Below, piece by piece: positions 1 through 9,654 of a stretch of 64,000 nt of DNA. Below the pieces are notes generated by a model. That model had not been told where the DNA came from. It saw only the letters and a list, made by a program, of their open reading frames with translations, and searched no databases. The DNA is from Coprococcus sp. (GTDB lineage: Bacteria; Bacillota; Clostridia; Lachnospirales; Lachnospiraceae). The position numbers were made by a program, and so were the translations under genes. Position 1 is the first letter of the stretch; every line of letters begins with the position of its first letter. The DNA is taken from NCBI GenBank assembly GCA_017935345.1, contig JAGBHU010000016.1, positions 124,001-188,000 on the forward strand, given 5' to 3'.

Positions 1-1
1 T

Positions 2-304
2 CTGACACGTATGGGAATCATCAGGTATAACTGTCATGCAGGATTTATTTCCACCATACTTGATGAGGAGGAGCTGCTCAATATCAAATCGGATAAATCA
101 GGAGGCTTTTTCAGAAGGCTTGTCAATCCCGGAGATGAAGTGGTAAGAGGCGATGTGATAGCGCATATTGTCAATCCGATGACAGGTGAAAATGTATCCG
201 AGATATATGCGCCGACAGACGGCATCATATTTTTCTGTCAGGATACACCGATGATATATCAGAATTCGGTGCTGTTTAAGATGATAAGGCGGTTACATAA
301 TTAG
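2..304 (+). CDS. C-terminal fragment of AstE/AspA-like (succinylglutamate desuccinylase/aspartoacylase family) protein
   Basis: The reading frame is open to the left edge of the window, so only about the last 100 residues of the gene are present; a Met at position 11 is probably internal. The visible part matches the C-terminal beta-rich, lipoyl-like domain of the two AstE/AspA-like proteins near 36.5-38.4 kb: a K-S-D-x-S-G start, a GD-V/I-x-R/K-GD turn, then an IVNP-x-x-G stretch, an AP-x-x-G-x-IFF segment and a final hydrophobic strand. In that family the N-terminal domain is a zinc-dependent amidohydrolase/carboxypeptidase; whether this copy has intact zinc ligands cannot be seen because that domain lies upstream. 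It ends 89 bp before purL. Family assignment rests on the internal comparison and is fairly firm; the substrate is unknown. Confidence 0.7.
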   Translation: MTRMGIIRYNCHAGFISTILDEEELLNIKSDKSGGFFRRLVNPGDEVVRGDVIAHIVNPMTGENVSEIYAPTDGIIFFCQDTPMIYQNSVLFKMIRRLHN

Positions 305-393
305 AAATATAAAAGAAAATGTAAAAAAAACTATTCAATAAAGAGCAATCATGTTAATATAACTTTGAATTGCAAATAAACAGGAGGTTTACC

Positions 394-3300
394 ATGAGTA
401 AGGTAAGAAGAGTATACGTAGAAAAAAGACCTGACTATGCTGTAAAGGCAAAGGAGCTCCACGAGGAGATTAAGAATTATCTGGGTATTCAGGCAGAGTA
501 TGTAAGAGTTCTTGTAAGATATGACATAGAAAACATATCGGACGAGACTTATGCAAAGGCTTTGGAGACTGTATTTTCAGAGCCGCCTGTAGATATGGTA
601 TATGAGGGGGATGCACTTCCACTTGAGAATACTGACAAAGTATTTTCGGTTGAGGCACTTCCGGGACAGTTTGACCAGAGAGCGGATTCGGCAGAGCAGT
701 GTGTAAAGCTTCTAAACGAGGAGGAAGCTCCGATTATAAAGACGGCTACTACCTATGTTCTTTCAGGTGATGTAACAGATGAGCAGTTTAAGGCTGTTAT
801 GGACTACTGTATCAATCCGGTAGATTCCAGAGCATGTGGTATGGAGATTCCAAAGACTCTTGTTGCAGCGTATGATGAGCCTGCTGATGTTATGATATTT
901 GACGGTTTTAAGGATATGGAAGAGGACAGACTGAAGGAGCTTTATGATTCTCTTGGACTTGCCATGACATTTAAGGATTTCCTTCATATCCAGAACTATT
1001 TTAACGGTGAAGAGAAGCGTGACCCATCCATGACGGAAATCAGGGTGCTTGACACATACTGGTCAGACCATTGCCGTCATACAACATTTTCAACGGAGCT
1101 TACGGATGTGGAATTTGATGATGGGGACTATAAGGAGCTTCTTGAGAATACATTTGAGACATATCGTAAAGAGATGAAAGAGATGTACAAGGACAGAGAT
1201 GACAAATTTGTATGTCTTATGGATATCGCCCTTATGGGTATGAAGCAGCTTAAGGCGGCAGGCAAGCTTGACGATATGGAGGTTTCGGATGAGATCAATG
1301 CATGCAGTATTATTGTGCCTGTAGAGATAGATGGTGTTACGGAGGAGTGGCTTATATTCTTCAAGAATGAGACACACAACCACCCTACGGAGATAGAGCC
1401 TTTTGGTGGTGCGGCTACATGTCTTGGCGGTGCGATAAGAGATCCGCTTTCAGGAAGAGGCTATGTATATCAGGCTATGCGTGTAACAGGTGCGGCTGAT
1501 CCTACAAAGTCACTGAAGGAGACAATGGAGGGCAAGCTTCCACAGAGAAAGATTGTTACAACGGCAGCTTCCGGCTATAGTTCATACGGTAACCAGATCG
1601 GTCTTGCCACAGGTCTTGTCAATGAGGTTTATCATCCTGATTATGTGGCAAAGAGAATGGAGATTGGTGCCGTTATGGGTGCAGCTCCAAGACGTGCAGT
1701 AAAACGTCTGAATTCTGACCCGGGAGATATGATTATATTACTTGGCGGACGTACAGGCCGTGACGGCTGTGGCGGTGCGACAGGCTCATCAAAGGCTCAT
1801 ACATCACAGTCGCTTGAGACGTGTGGTGCAGAGGTGCAGAAGGGTAATCCGCCTACGGAAAGAAAGATACAGAGATTATTCAGAAGAGAAGAAGTGGCTT
1901 CCATTATCAAGAAATGTAATGACTTCGGTGCAGGTGGTGTATCGGTTGCCATCGGCGAGCTGGCAGCAGGTCTTACGGTTGACCTCGATAAGGTTCCAAA
2001 GAAATATGCAGGTCTTGACGGTACGGAGCTTGCCATATCCGAATCTCAGGAGCGTATGGCTATCGTTGTAGACCCTAAGGATGTAGATACGATGCTTGGT
2101 TATGCCGAAGAGGAAAATCTTGAGGCAGTTGTAGTGGCAGTCGTAACCGAGGAGCCTAGACTTGTGCTGAAGTGGAGAGGCAAGGAGATTGTTAATATTT
2201 CCCGTGCGTTCCTTGATACAAACGGTGCACATCAGGAGACAACAGTTAAGGTAGAAGTACCTTCAAAGGCGGACAATTATTTTGATTCCGTAAAGGAGCC
2301 TGATGATGTGAAGAAGGCTTGGCTTGATACACTGGCAGACTTAAATGTATGTTCACAGAAAGGTCTTGTGGAGATGTTTGACAGCTCCATCGGTGCTGCA
2401 TCCGTTACGATGCCATATGGCGGAAAATATCAGATGACACCGACCCAGACCATGATTGCAAAGCTTCCTGTCCTTACCGGAAAGACAGATACAATTACCA
2501 TGATGAGCTATGGTTTTGACCCATATCTTTCCAGCTGGAGCCCATATCATGGTTCGGTTTATGCCGTTATAACATCAGCAGCCAAGATTGCGGCAGCAGG
2601 CGGTGATGTTTCAAAGATAAGACTTACATTCCAGGAATATTTCAAGAGACTTGGCACAGACCCGTACAGATGGGGACAGCCTCTTTCAGCACTTCTTGGT
2701 GCGTATGATGTCCAAATCGGAATGGGACTTCCATCCATTGGCGGTAAGGACAGTATGTCAGGTACGTTTAATGATATAGATGTACCACCTACACTGGTAT
2801 CATTCGCAGTAGATGTTGCAAGCTACATGGATGTTGTAACTCCTGAGCTGAAAGCAGCAGGAAACATTCTTGTGAAGATGGATATAGAAAAGGATGAAAA
2901 TGATATACCGGTATATTCAAATGTGCTTGAGATGTATGATTTGCTTAACAAGGCAATTAAGGCAGGTAAGGTAGAGTCAGCATATGCCGTAGGCTTTGGT
3001 GGTATTATCGAGGCTGTCAGCAAGATGGCATTTGGAAATAAGCTTGGTGTTTCTCTGCGGGAGAGCGTTTCCAAGAGAGATTTACTTGCCAAGGATTACG
3101 GTTCAATCATACTTGAGATTCAGCCTGAGAATTTGGAGACTCTTGGTATTCCTGTAAAGAAGATTGGTAAGGTAAACGATACGGCATGCTTCACATATGG
3201 GGATGTAACTGTTACGATGGAGGAAGCAGTAGCAGCATGGACAGGAACACTTGAGAAGGTATTTCCGACAGCGTCAAATGTTCCGCAGACGGAGATTAAG

Positions 3301-4149
3301 ACAGGTGTATATGATGCTAAGACGGTATATACAGCAAAGAATAAGGTTGCAAAGCCGAGAGTATTTATACCTGTATTCCCTGGAACAAACTGTGAGTATG
3401 ATTCTGCAAAGGCATTTGAAAGAGCGGGTGCAGAGGTAGAAACGATAGTGTTTAGAAATATGACGGCGCAGGGCATCCGGGATTCCGTAGATGCATTTGT
3501 GAAGGCGATCAGTCAGGCACAGATTATTATGTTTCCGGGTGGTTTCTCAGCCGGTGATGAGCCTGATGGTTCAGGTAAGTTTATCGCTACAGCCTTCAGA
3601 AACGCAAAGATTTCCGAGGAGGTTATGAAGCTTCTGCATGAGAGAGACGGACTGGCGCTTGGTATCTGTAACGGTTTCCAGGCTTTGATTAAGCTGGGAC
3701 TTGTGCCATATGGTGAAATCAGACCACAGTCTGAGAACTCACCGACACTGACGATGAACAGTATCGGACGTCATCAGTCCAAGATGGTATATACAAAGGT
3801 GGTAACAAACAAGAGTCCATGGCTTATGGGTGCAGAGCTTGGTGGCGTATACACAATTCCGATTTCACATGGAGAAGGTCGTTTTGTAGCCAGCAGGGAG
3901 TGGTGTGAGAAGCTGTTTGCAAATGGTCAGGTTGCAACCCAGTATGTGGATATGAACGGAAATCCTACCATGGACGAGTATTACAACATAAACGGTTCCT
4001 ACTATGCGATTGAGGGTATCACAAGTCCTGATGGCCGTGTACTTGGTAAGATGGGCCACTCAGAGCGTATCGGGGATGCCGTTGCCGTAAATGTATACGG
4101 AGACCAGAACCAGAAGATATTTGAGAGTGGCGTAGGTTACTTTCAGTAA
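394..4149 (+). CDS. purL: Phosphoribosylformylglycinamidine synthase (single-chain FGAM synthase)
   Basis: Catalyses the ATP- and glutamine-dependent conversion of FGAR to FGAM, the fourth step of purine synthesis, in the cytoplasm. The 1251-residue chain fuses the synthetase (two AIRS-like halves) with a C-terminal class I glutamine amidotransferase domain, the clade II form common in Clostridia and streptococci. Visible motifs include the HNHPTEIEPFGGAATCLGG nucleotide-binding segment, the VFPGTNCEYD start of the amidotransferase, the nucleophile elbow GICNGFQ (Cys about 1092) and the HGEGRF motif (His about 1159). The ATG at 394 is chosen because AGGAGGTTT lies just upstream at 383-391; an in-frame TTG at 370 would place that ribosome binding site inside the gene. 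It is followed by a strong terminator, so it appears to end its transcription unit. No other pur gene is adjacent. Confidence 0.97.
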   Translation: MSKVRRVYVEKRPDYAVKAKELHEEIKNYLGIQAEYVRVLVRYDIENISDETYAKALETVFSEPPVDMVYEGDALPLENTDKVFSVEALPGQFDQRADSAEQCVKLLNEEEAPIIKTATTYVLSGDVTDEQFKAVMDYCINPVDSRACGMEIPKTLVAAYDEPADVMIFDGFKDMEEDRLKELYDSLGLAMTFKDFLHIQNYFNGEEKRDPSMTEIRVLDTYWSDHCRHTTFSTELTDVEFDDGDYKELLENTFETYRKEMKEMYKDRDDKFVCLMDIALMGMKQLKAAGKLDDMEVSDEINACSIIVPVEIDGVTEEWLIFFKNETHNHPTEIEPFGGAATCLGGAIRDPLSGRGYVYQAMRVTGAADPTKSLKETMEGKLPQRKIVTTAASGYSSYGNQIGLATGLVNEVYHPDYVAKRMEIGAVMGAAPRRAVKRLNSDPGDMIILLGGRTGRDGCGGATGSSKAHTSQSLETCGAEVQKGNPPTERKIQRLFRREEVASIIKKCNDFGAGGVSVAIGELAAGLTVDLDKVPKKYAGLDGTELAISESQERMAIVVDPKDVDTMLGYAEEENLEAVVVAVVTEEPRLVLKWRGKEIVNISRAFLDTNGAHQETTVKVEVPSKADNYFDSVKEPDDVKKAWLDTLADLNVCSQKGLVEMFDSSIGAASVTMPYGGKYQMTPTQTMIAKLPVLTGKTDTITMMSYGFDPYLSSWSPYHGSVYAVITSAAKIAAAGGDVSKIRLTFQEYFKRLGTDPYRWGQPLSALLGAYDVQIGMGLPSIGGKDSMSGTFNDIDVPPTLVSFAVDVASYMDVVTPELKAAGNILVKMDIEKDENDIPVYSNVLEMYDLLNKAIKAGKVESAYAVGFGGIIEAVSKMAFGNKLGVSLRESVSKRDLLAKDYGSIILEIQPENLETLGIPVKKIGKVNDTACFTYGDVTVTMEEAVAAWTGTLEKVFPTASNVPQTEIKTGVYDAKTVYTAKNKVAKPRVFIPVFPGTNCEYDSAKAFERAGAEVETIVFRNMTAQGIRDSVDAFVKAISQAQIIMFPGGFSAGDEPDGSGKFIATAFRNAKISEEVMKLLHERDGLALGICNGFQALIKLGLVPYGEIRPQSENSPTLTMNSIGRHQSKMVYTKVVTNKSPWLMGAELGGVYTIPISHGEGRFVASREWCEKLFANGQVATQYVDMNGNPTMDEYYNINGSYYAIEGITSPDGRVLGKMGHSERIGDAVAVNVYGDQNQKIFESGVGYFQ

Positions 4150-4202
4150 GACATCATAGAAGATAAAATGACTGCTGTAGTTTTTTGGTGCAGTAATTAA
4201 TT

Positions 4203-4240
4203 AAGGTCAGGTAATTGTGATTACCTGACCTTTGTGCTAT
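4203..4240 (+). terminator. Intrinsic terminator after purL
   Basis: A perfect 13-bp stem, AAGGTCAGGTAAT pairing with ATTACCTGACCTT around a TGTG loop (4203-4232), is followed by a T-rich stretch. It separates purL from the surface glycosylation cluster. The T-run is interrupted, so efficiency is uncertain. Confidence 0.8.
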
Positions 4241-4306
4241 TATAGGGATATGTGTAAAATTTATGATGCTATTTAGATATTATAAATAAATATGGAGGAA
4301 ATCAGC

Positions 4307-6985
4307 GTGAATTTTAAGAAAAGCAGAGTAGAGAAGGCTTACAAATATTTGGTGGTATTTCTGATTCCTATTATTTGTATGGTTGTACATATGGCTATGA
4401 AGGATTGCTATCCGTTTGGGAATAATACGATACTTATTGGAGATGCAAATTGTCAATATTATGCCTTTTTTATGGAATTGGCAGATAAAATAAAAAATGG
4501 GAAATCAATATTCTTTAGTTGGAATGGCGGTATGGGATATGATTTTTATTCTAATTTTTTCTACTATCTTGCAAGCCCGTTTAATATCATTGCCATGCTC
4601 TTTGGCAGAAGTCATATGGAGCTTGGAATGATAGTATCGATGCTGGTTCAGGTGGGTTCGTGTGGTGTTACAATGCTATATTATTTTGCCCATACAAAAC
4701 GGAATAAGATGCATCATGGAAAATTAAACGATGCTGTGTGTATTTTGTTTTCGCTGGCATATGCCATGTGCGATTATATAGTAGCTTATCAGTATAATAT
4801 GATATGGCTTATTAGTTTCGTGTTATTACCGCTTGTAATGCTTGGAATTGAAAAGCTGGTCGAAGATAATGATGTAAGATTATATTTTGTAACATTGTTT
4901 TTGGTGCTTGTAACCAATTTCTATTTTGCGTGGTTTATATGTATTTTTGCAGTCATATGGTTTGCAGATCAGAAAAAAAGTGGAATAAAAGTGTTCTTTA
5001 AGAAATTTACCCGATTTGCCTTATCATCCATCGTTTCTGCCATGTGTGCTGCTGTGGTTTTGATACCGTGCTATTTGGCTGTTCTTAAAAGAGAAGACAA
5101 ATGGGTATCGGTTAATGATTATGGGATAGGAACATTTGCAAATATAGGTAACTTCTTTCAGAGCTTTTTCTGGGGGCATGATATCGATACGCTTGGAAGC
5201 GGATTGTTTGCTGATAATAATTATTGTGGCTTGTTTACGATACTGTTGTGTCTGGTATTTGTTTTCAATAAGAAAATTAGTGCGGGATATAAGCTGAAAC
5301 GTATTATAGAAATCATAATCCTTGCAGTATGTATGAATTGGATTGGAGCATCTTATGTGTTGCATGGCTTTACAATTCCGCATATGTTTTCAAATCGTTT
5401 TGCGTTTATGTTAATCGTATTATTCATTGTAACAGCATTTGAAGCCTTAACGTCTTATGAAGAAATAAGATTACGATATATTTCCATCATTGCGTTAGTA
5501 TGTGTTTTGGGAATCACGTTAGTGTTTGTTATGAATAACGAGGTTCAGAACATTTTATGTTATATGGTAACGATATTGCTTATTGTTTATTTTATATTAT
5601 TGCTTATATTTTCAAGAAAACAGAGTATCAAACGGATAAGTGTCATAATGAATGTTGTTATTATAGGGTTTATAGAATTAATTTCAAATTTTTATTTTGT
5701 AAATGGCGAAAGCTATGATATCAGCATGGACAGAATCAGCGCAACCGATGAGTGGGCGGGCGTTTATGAGCAAATAGAAACAAATAATATGGAGCGAAAA
5801 ACCTCTTGGATAGACTCTATTAATAATATGGTATATTCAGATACAAATCTGTTTGCTTCATCGATTAACTCAGATTTGCTGTGGTTATTTGATTCTGTTG
5901 GACTTGCATACCAAAATAATGGAGGAAGTTATGTTTACAGAGGAACAACGCCTGCAACGGCACTGATGTTTAATGTACGAAATGTACTTACAAATAGTAT
6001 TGCATGCTATGGTGGATATCAGGAAGTTGCTTCTTATCATTACTATAATAAACTGGTTGGCACACGAGGTAAGTATGGAATATATGAGACCGATTATATT
6101 GCCGGTATAGGATATTTGGTACCGGATGATATCACTCACTGGAATACAAGTAGCAAAAATCCTTTTACTGTGCAAAATGATTTTATAAACAGAATTTCAG
6201 GAATCAGTGATGTGTTTACGAAAGTGAGCATAGATGAGTTGGATGATTTTACTGTTATGAATCAGTTTTGTAAATTGTTTACGGATTCTGCACATATGTA
6301 CATGAAAATAAAAGGAAACAGTGACAACGTATACATGTATCAGAATCTTGGCCTGGATGAGTCCAAAAAGTCAGCAATTGCATACGGTTTTGAAGTGCCG
6401 TATGATATGCATTTGTATGTATATATTCAGGATGCACGACAGACACAGTCTCTAGTATATATAGATGGGAAGGCACTGTTGGGTGAAAATTATTATCCGG
6501 CTCCAACAGAAATGATTGATTTGGGAAATTTAAGTAAAGGACAGACTGTATTAATAAGTGTTTATAATAATAGTAAAATATTGGATTACGGTACTACGGT
6601 TATAGACTTTTATGAGTATCATGATGACAGGATGCAGGCATGTATGAAATCACTTGATAATAAATCTTTGACGGTAGATAAAGTGAAAGATACTTATATA
6701 AAAGGAGAAATATATGCCGAAGAGTCAGGTGTGCTGTTCACATCAATTCCATATTATAGAGGATTTAAGGCTTATGTAGATGGAAAAGAAACCGATATCA
6801 TACGTCTTGGAAATAATGCTTTGTGTGGTTTGGAGCTAACGGCAGGAGAGCACATCATAGAATTCAAATATTTACCATATGGCTTTCTGTTTGGGGCTGT
6901 GATATCAGCTGTAGGAGTGCTTATAGTGGTAACATATATAATTATAAAGGTAAAGCGGACAAAGGGATATGAAGGAAAAAAGTAA
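4307..6985 (+). CDS. YfhO-family polytopic membrane protein (predicted GT-C glycosyltransferase)
   Basis: An 892-residue integral membrane protein of the YfhO family. The first ~450 residues hold a dozen or more hydrophobic segments with the family's early extracytoplasmic motif (an acidic D-A-N-x-Q-Y stretch after TM1, then G-M-G-Y-D and SPFN), typical of GT-C enzymes that take sugars from undecaprenyl-phosphate carriers. The C-terminal half is mostly an extracellular beta-rich domain ending in a last membrane helix and a basic tail. In Bacillus subtilis, YfhO works with the GT2 enzyme CsbB to glycosylate teichoic acid (known for the family); the same role here is inferred from the CsbB-like gene at 8691. 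An ATG lies at 4292, but GGAGG at 4294-4298 is spaced 8 nt from the GTG at 4307, which is the likelier start. The stop overlaps the next gene by 17 bp. Confidence 0.85.
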   Translation: MNFKKSRVEKAYKYLVVFLIPIICMVVHMAMKDCYPFGNNTILIGDANCQYYAFFMELADKIKNGKSIFFSWNGGMGYDFYSNFFYYLASPFNIIAMLFGRSHMELGMIVSMLVQVGSCGVTMLYYFAHTKRNKMHHGKLNDAVCILFSLAYAMCDYIVAYQYNMIWLISFVLLPLVMLGIEKLVEDNDVRLYFVTLFLVLVTNFYFAWFICIFAVIWFADQKKSGIKVFFKKFTRFALSSIVSAMCAAVVLIPCYLAVLKREDKWVSVNDYGIGTFANIGNFFQSFFWGHDIDTLGSGLFADNNYCGLFTILLCLVFVFNKKISAGYKLKRIIEIIILAVCMNWIGASYVLHGFTIPHMFSNRFAFMLIVLFIVTAFEALTSYEEIRLRYISIIALVCVLGITLVFVMNNEVQNILCYMVTILLIVYFILLLIFSRKQSIKRISVIMNVVIIGFIELISNFYFVNGESYDISMDRISATDEWAGVYEQIETNNMERKTSWIDSINNMVYSDTNLFASSINSDLLWLFDSVGLAYQNNGGSYVYRGTTPATALMFNVRNVLTNSIACYGGYQEVASYHYYNKLVGTRGKYGIYETDYIAGIGYLVPDDITHWNTSSKNPFTVQNDFINRISGISDVFTKVSIDELDDFTVMNQFCKLFTDSAHMYMKIKGNSDNVYMYQNLGLDESKKSAIAYGFEVPYDMHLYVYIQDARQTQSLVYIDGKALLGENYYPAPTEMIDLGNLSKGQTVLISVYNNSKILDYGTTVIDFYEYHDDRMQACMKSLDNKSLTVDKVKDTYIKGEIYAEESGVLFTSIPYYRGFKAYVDGKETDIIRLGNNALCGLELTAGEHIIEFKYLPYGFLFGAVISAVGVLIVVTYIIIKVKRTKGYEGKK

Positions 6986-8648
6986 GATTACAATAGTGAC
7001 GATTCTATTAATGATGATTGTCAGTGTTATATGTATGATGCCTTGTATGGGAAGGGATATTCCGCAGGGCGATGATATGACATTTCATATTTTGCGGGTA
7101 GAAAGTATTTATCAGGCTTTCAAGACAGGACAAGGCTGGCCGGTGTATATCTATTCCCGGATATTAGAGGGATATGGTTACGGAACAGGGATATTTTATC
7201 CGGATATACTCTTGCTTCCGGCAGTTTTATTCCGATGGATGGGAGCTTCGCCGGAATTGGCAATGAAGCTGTATATTTTTGTGATATTATTTTTAACATG
7301 CTGTACTTCGTATATTGCGGGAAAGAATATCGGGAAAAGCAGATATATAGGTATTGTTACGATGATTTTGTATACCATGGGACATTATCATCTGGAGGAT
7401 ATATACAGACGTTCTGCGATTGGCGAAGTGCTGGCAATGATGTTTATTCCGTTGGTGTTTTTGAGTTTATATGATTTTACGGAGAAACAGCATCGTAAAA
7501 AAGGTTTGATGTGTTTTACCTTTTCTGCGTTACTGTTGTCTCATACCATAAGCTTTGTTTTATGTGCCATGGCAGCCTTCGTATGGGTACTGATTCGTAT
7601 CAAAAAGGTGTGGAATAAGAAGCTGATATTGGGGCTTGCGGCAGAGGCGCTTGCCTGCATAGCCATAACCTGTTTTTATTGGCTGCCTGTTGTGGAGCAG
7701 TTTTTATCAGGAACGTTTTATGTCAGTACACATCCTGCTTTTTATACGCAGGATGATACAATGACACTTCTTGGTATTTTATGTGGTAAATTATCTGTTT
7801 CCTTTGCTGAATTGGGAATATTCATTTTGTTGATTGCATTTGGCGTGAAAGAAAAGGTATGCAATAGAAAGGCTTGCTATTGTCTTTGTTTATGCATATT
7901 TCTTTTAGTGATAGAAACAAAGCTGTTCCCATGGAAGCTGATTGACAAAACGCCGTTTGTCAGTATTCAATTTCCATGGCGGTTAAATATGTTTACCGAA
8001 TTTTTTGCCGCATTTGGAATAGGGGTGCAGGTTAAGGAATTTTTTGATAAACGCCTGATACAGAAAAAGCGTTTGGTGCAAAGTATTGTATTGTGTATGC
8101 TGCTGGGGATATTCCATCTAAATATTGTATGGCAGGTTGAAATATTGCGTTATGAAAATTATCCTGAGAATTATATAGAAATATTGTCAAATACAAATGA
8201 AGTAGGCTTTTGTGAGTGGCTTCCATCTGAAGCAAATCTCAATCAAACCGTACGTAGTGACAATAAACATGTTGTATATAGTGATAACAATACATTTGAA
8301 GGGATCTATCATGATGACGGCAGCTTTGAATTTGAAGCAATGGGAATTCGCGGCAGGTGTACAATCCCTAAATATTACTATTTGGGATATGCGGCTACTT
8401 ATAAAAATGAAGATGGAAGTGTCTTGTCATTGCCTGTTTGGAAGAATGAAGATAATGGACTTGTCATGACGGAATTAAGCGGTAATGAGGGTACAGTTCG
8501 TGTATATTATAAGGGAACTTTATTACAGAGGGTATCAAAATGGACGAGCCTGATTTCGGTTATAGGAGTTATTATTTTATTTTTTGTATATAGAAGAATC
8601 ACAGGTCTTTCGGACACGAAAAAGACAGTGCCATTGCATATGGCTTGA
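6969..8648 (+). CDS. PTPS-related-domain polytopic membrane protein, predicted sugar transferase
   Basis: A 559-residue protein with about a dozen predicted membrane helices, resembling the '6-pyruvoyl-tetrahydropterin synthase-related' membrane domain family, a GT-C-like group often found beside YfhO and GtrB/CsbB genes. The N-terminus has one membrane helix followed by an extracellular stretch rich in acidic and aromatic residues (GDDMTFH..., YSRILEGYGYGTGIFYP), the region where GT-C enzymes place their catalytic Asp. The C-terminal ~150 residues form a soluble beta-rich domain closed by a last helix and a short tail. The start overlaps the preceding yfhO-like gene, implying translational coupling. 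The reaction is not known; transfer of a polyprenyl-linked sugar onto a surface polymer is inferred from family and neighbours. Confidence 0.75.
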   Translation: MKEKSKITIVTILLMMIVSVICMMPCMGRDIPQGDDMTFHILRVESIYQAFKTGQGWPVYIYSRILEGYGYGTGIFYPDILLLPAVLFRWMGASPELAMKLYIFVILFLTCCTSYIAGKNIGKSRYIGIVTMILYTMGHYHLEDIYRRSAIGEVLAMMFIPLVFLSLYDFTEKQHRKKGLMCFTFSALLLSHTISFVLCAMAAFVWVLIRIKKVWNKKLILGLAAEALACIAITCFYWLPVVEQFLSGTFYVSTHPAFYTQDDTMTLLGILCGKLSVSFAELGIFILLIAFGVKEKVCNRKACYCLCLCIFLLVIETKLFPWKLIDKTPFVSIQFPWRLNMFTEFFAAFGIGVQVKEFFDKRLIQKKRLVQSIVLCMLLGIFHLNIVWQVEILRYENYPENYIEILSNTNEVGFCEWLPSEANLNQTVRSDNKHVVYSDNNTFEGIYHDDGSFEFEAMGIRGRCTIPKYYYLGYAATYKNEDGSVLSLPVWKNEDNGLVMTELSGNEGTVRVYYKGTLLQRVSKWTSLISVIGVIILFFVYRRITGLSDTKKTVPLHMA

Positions 8649-8690
8649 TACAGATTTTGTATATTCAGTATGGGATTAGGGGGATTTAGG

Positions 8691-9638
8691 ATGACAGAAA
8701 CCTTATACATTGTTATTCCGTGTTATAATGAGGAATTGGTTATTTCTGAAACTGTCAGAAGACTGACTGAGAAATTGGATTCCATGGTTGAACATGGACT
8801 TATCAAAGAGAATAGTCGGATGATGCTGGTGAATGACGGTTCAAAGGATAACACATGGAATATCATCGAAGAGCTTTATTCATCAAATAAATATGTTACA
8901 GGTATTTCTTTGTCGAGAAACAGGGGGCATCAGAATGCACTTCTTGCAGGACTGTTTGAGGCGGCAAAGTATTCGGATATGGTAGTATCCATGGACGCAG
9001 ATTTGCAGGATGATATAGAGGTGCTGGATGATTTTGTAAAGAAATATTATGAAGGTTGTCAGATTGTATACGGAGTAAGAAAAAACAGAAAGAAGGACAG
9101 CTTTTTTAAGAGAACTACGGCACTGGCATTTTATAAGATGATGAATATGTTAGGGGTAGAGCTGGTCTATAACCATGCGGATTATCGACTGATGAGCAGA
9201 CGTGCGATTCATGAACTTGAAAATTATAAAGAGGTAAACCTTTTCCTGCGCGGTATCGTACCAATGATAGGATTTCAGACGGGGACTGTTGCGTATGACA
9301 GAGGAGAGCGTTTTGCCGGAGAGAGTAAATACCCTTTGGGAAAGATGATTTATTTTGCACTTGACGGCATTACTTCCACAACCGTAAAGCCTATCCGAAT
9401 GATAACTGCCATGGGATTTATTACGGCACTTATCAGTTTGGTTTTTCTGATATACTTTATCGTTATTCATTTTTTAGGTAAAACGGTTGCCGGTTGGACA
9501 ACAACAGTTGTACTTGTCTGTCTATTTGGCGGATTACAGATTATGTGTATCGGGGTTGTCGGAGAGTATGTAGGCAAGATATATTTGGAGACCAAAAAAA
9601 GACCCAGATATATCGTTCAGGATATTCTGCATAAATGA
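8691..9638 (+). CDS. GtrB/CsbB-like polyprenyl-phosphate glycosyltransferase (GT2)
   Basis: A family 2 glycosyltransferase of the DPM1/GtrB/CsbB type, 315 residues, expected to load a sugar from a nucleotide sugar onto undecaprenyl phosphate at the inner face of the membrane. Visible features are the PCYNEE start of the GT-A fold, NDGSKDNT, the M-DADLQDD metal-binding motif, a basic RKNRKKDSFFKR segment and two C-terminal membrane helices ending in the family's GEYVGKIYLETKKRPRY motif. AGGGGG at 8678-8683 is well spaced from the ATG at 8691; an upstream in-frame ATG at 8670 has no such site. It lies between two YfhO-like genes and probably supplies the lipid-linked sugar used by both and by the PTPS-related protein. 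The sugar cannot be read from sequence; GlcNAc would follow the CsbB precedent. Confidence 0.9.
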   Translation: MTETLYIVIPCYNEELVISETVRRLTEKLDSMVEHGLIKENSRMMLVNDGSKDNTWNIIEELYSSNKYVTGISLSRNRGHQNALLAGLFEAAKYSDMVVSMDADLQDDIEVLDDFVKKYYEGCQIVYGVRKNRKKDSFFKRTTALAFYKMMNMLGVELVYNHADYRLMSRRAIHELENYKEVNLFLRGIVPMIGFQTGTVAYDRGERFAGESKYPLGKMIYFALDGITSTTVKPIRMITAMGFITALISLVFLIYFIVIHFLGKTVAGWTTTVVLVCLFGGLQIMCIGVVGEYVGKIYLETKKRPRYIVQDILHK

Positions 9639-9654
9639 TGGAGAAGTGGTTTAG

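Noticed and set aside
1742..2071. Alternative-frame 109-aa ORF inside purL
   Set aside because: Arg/Gln/Val-rich out-of-frame shadow without its own start region.
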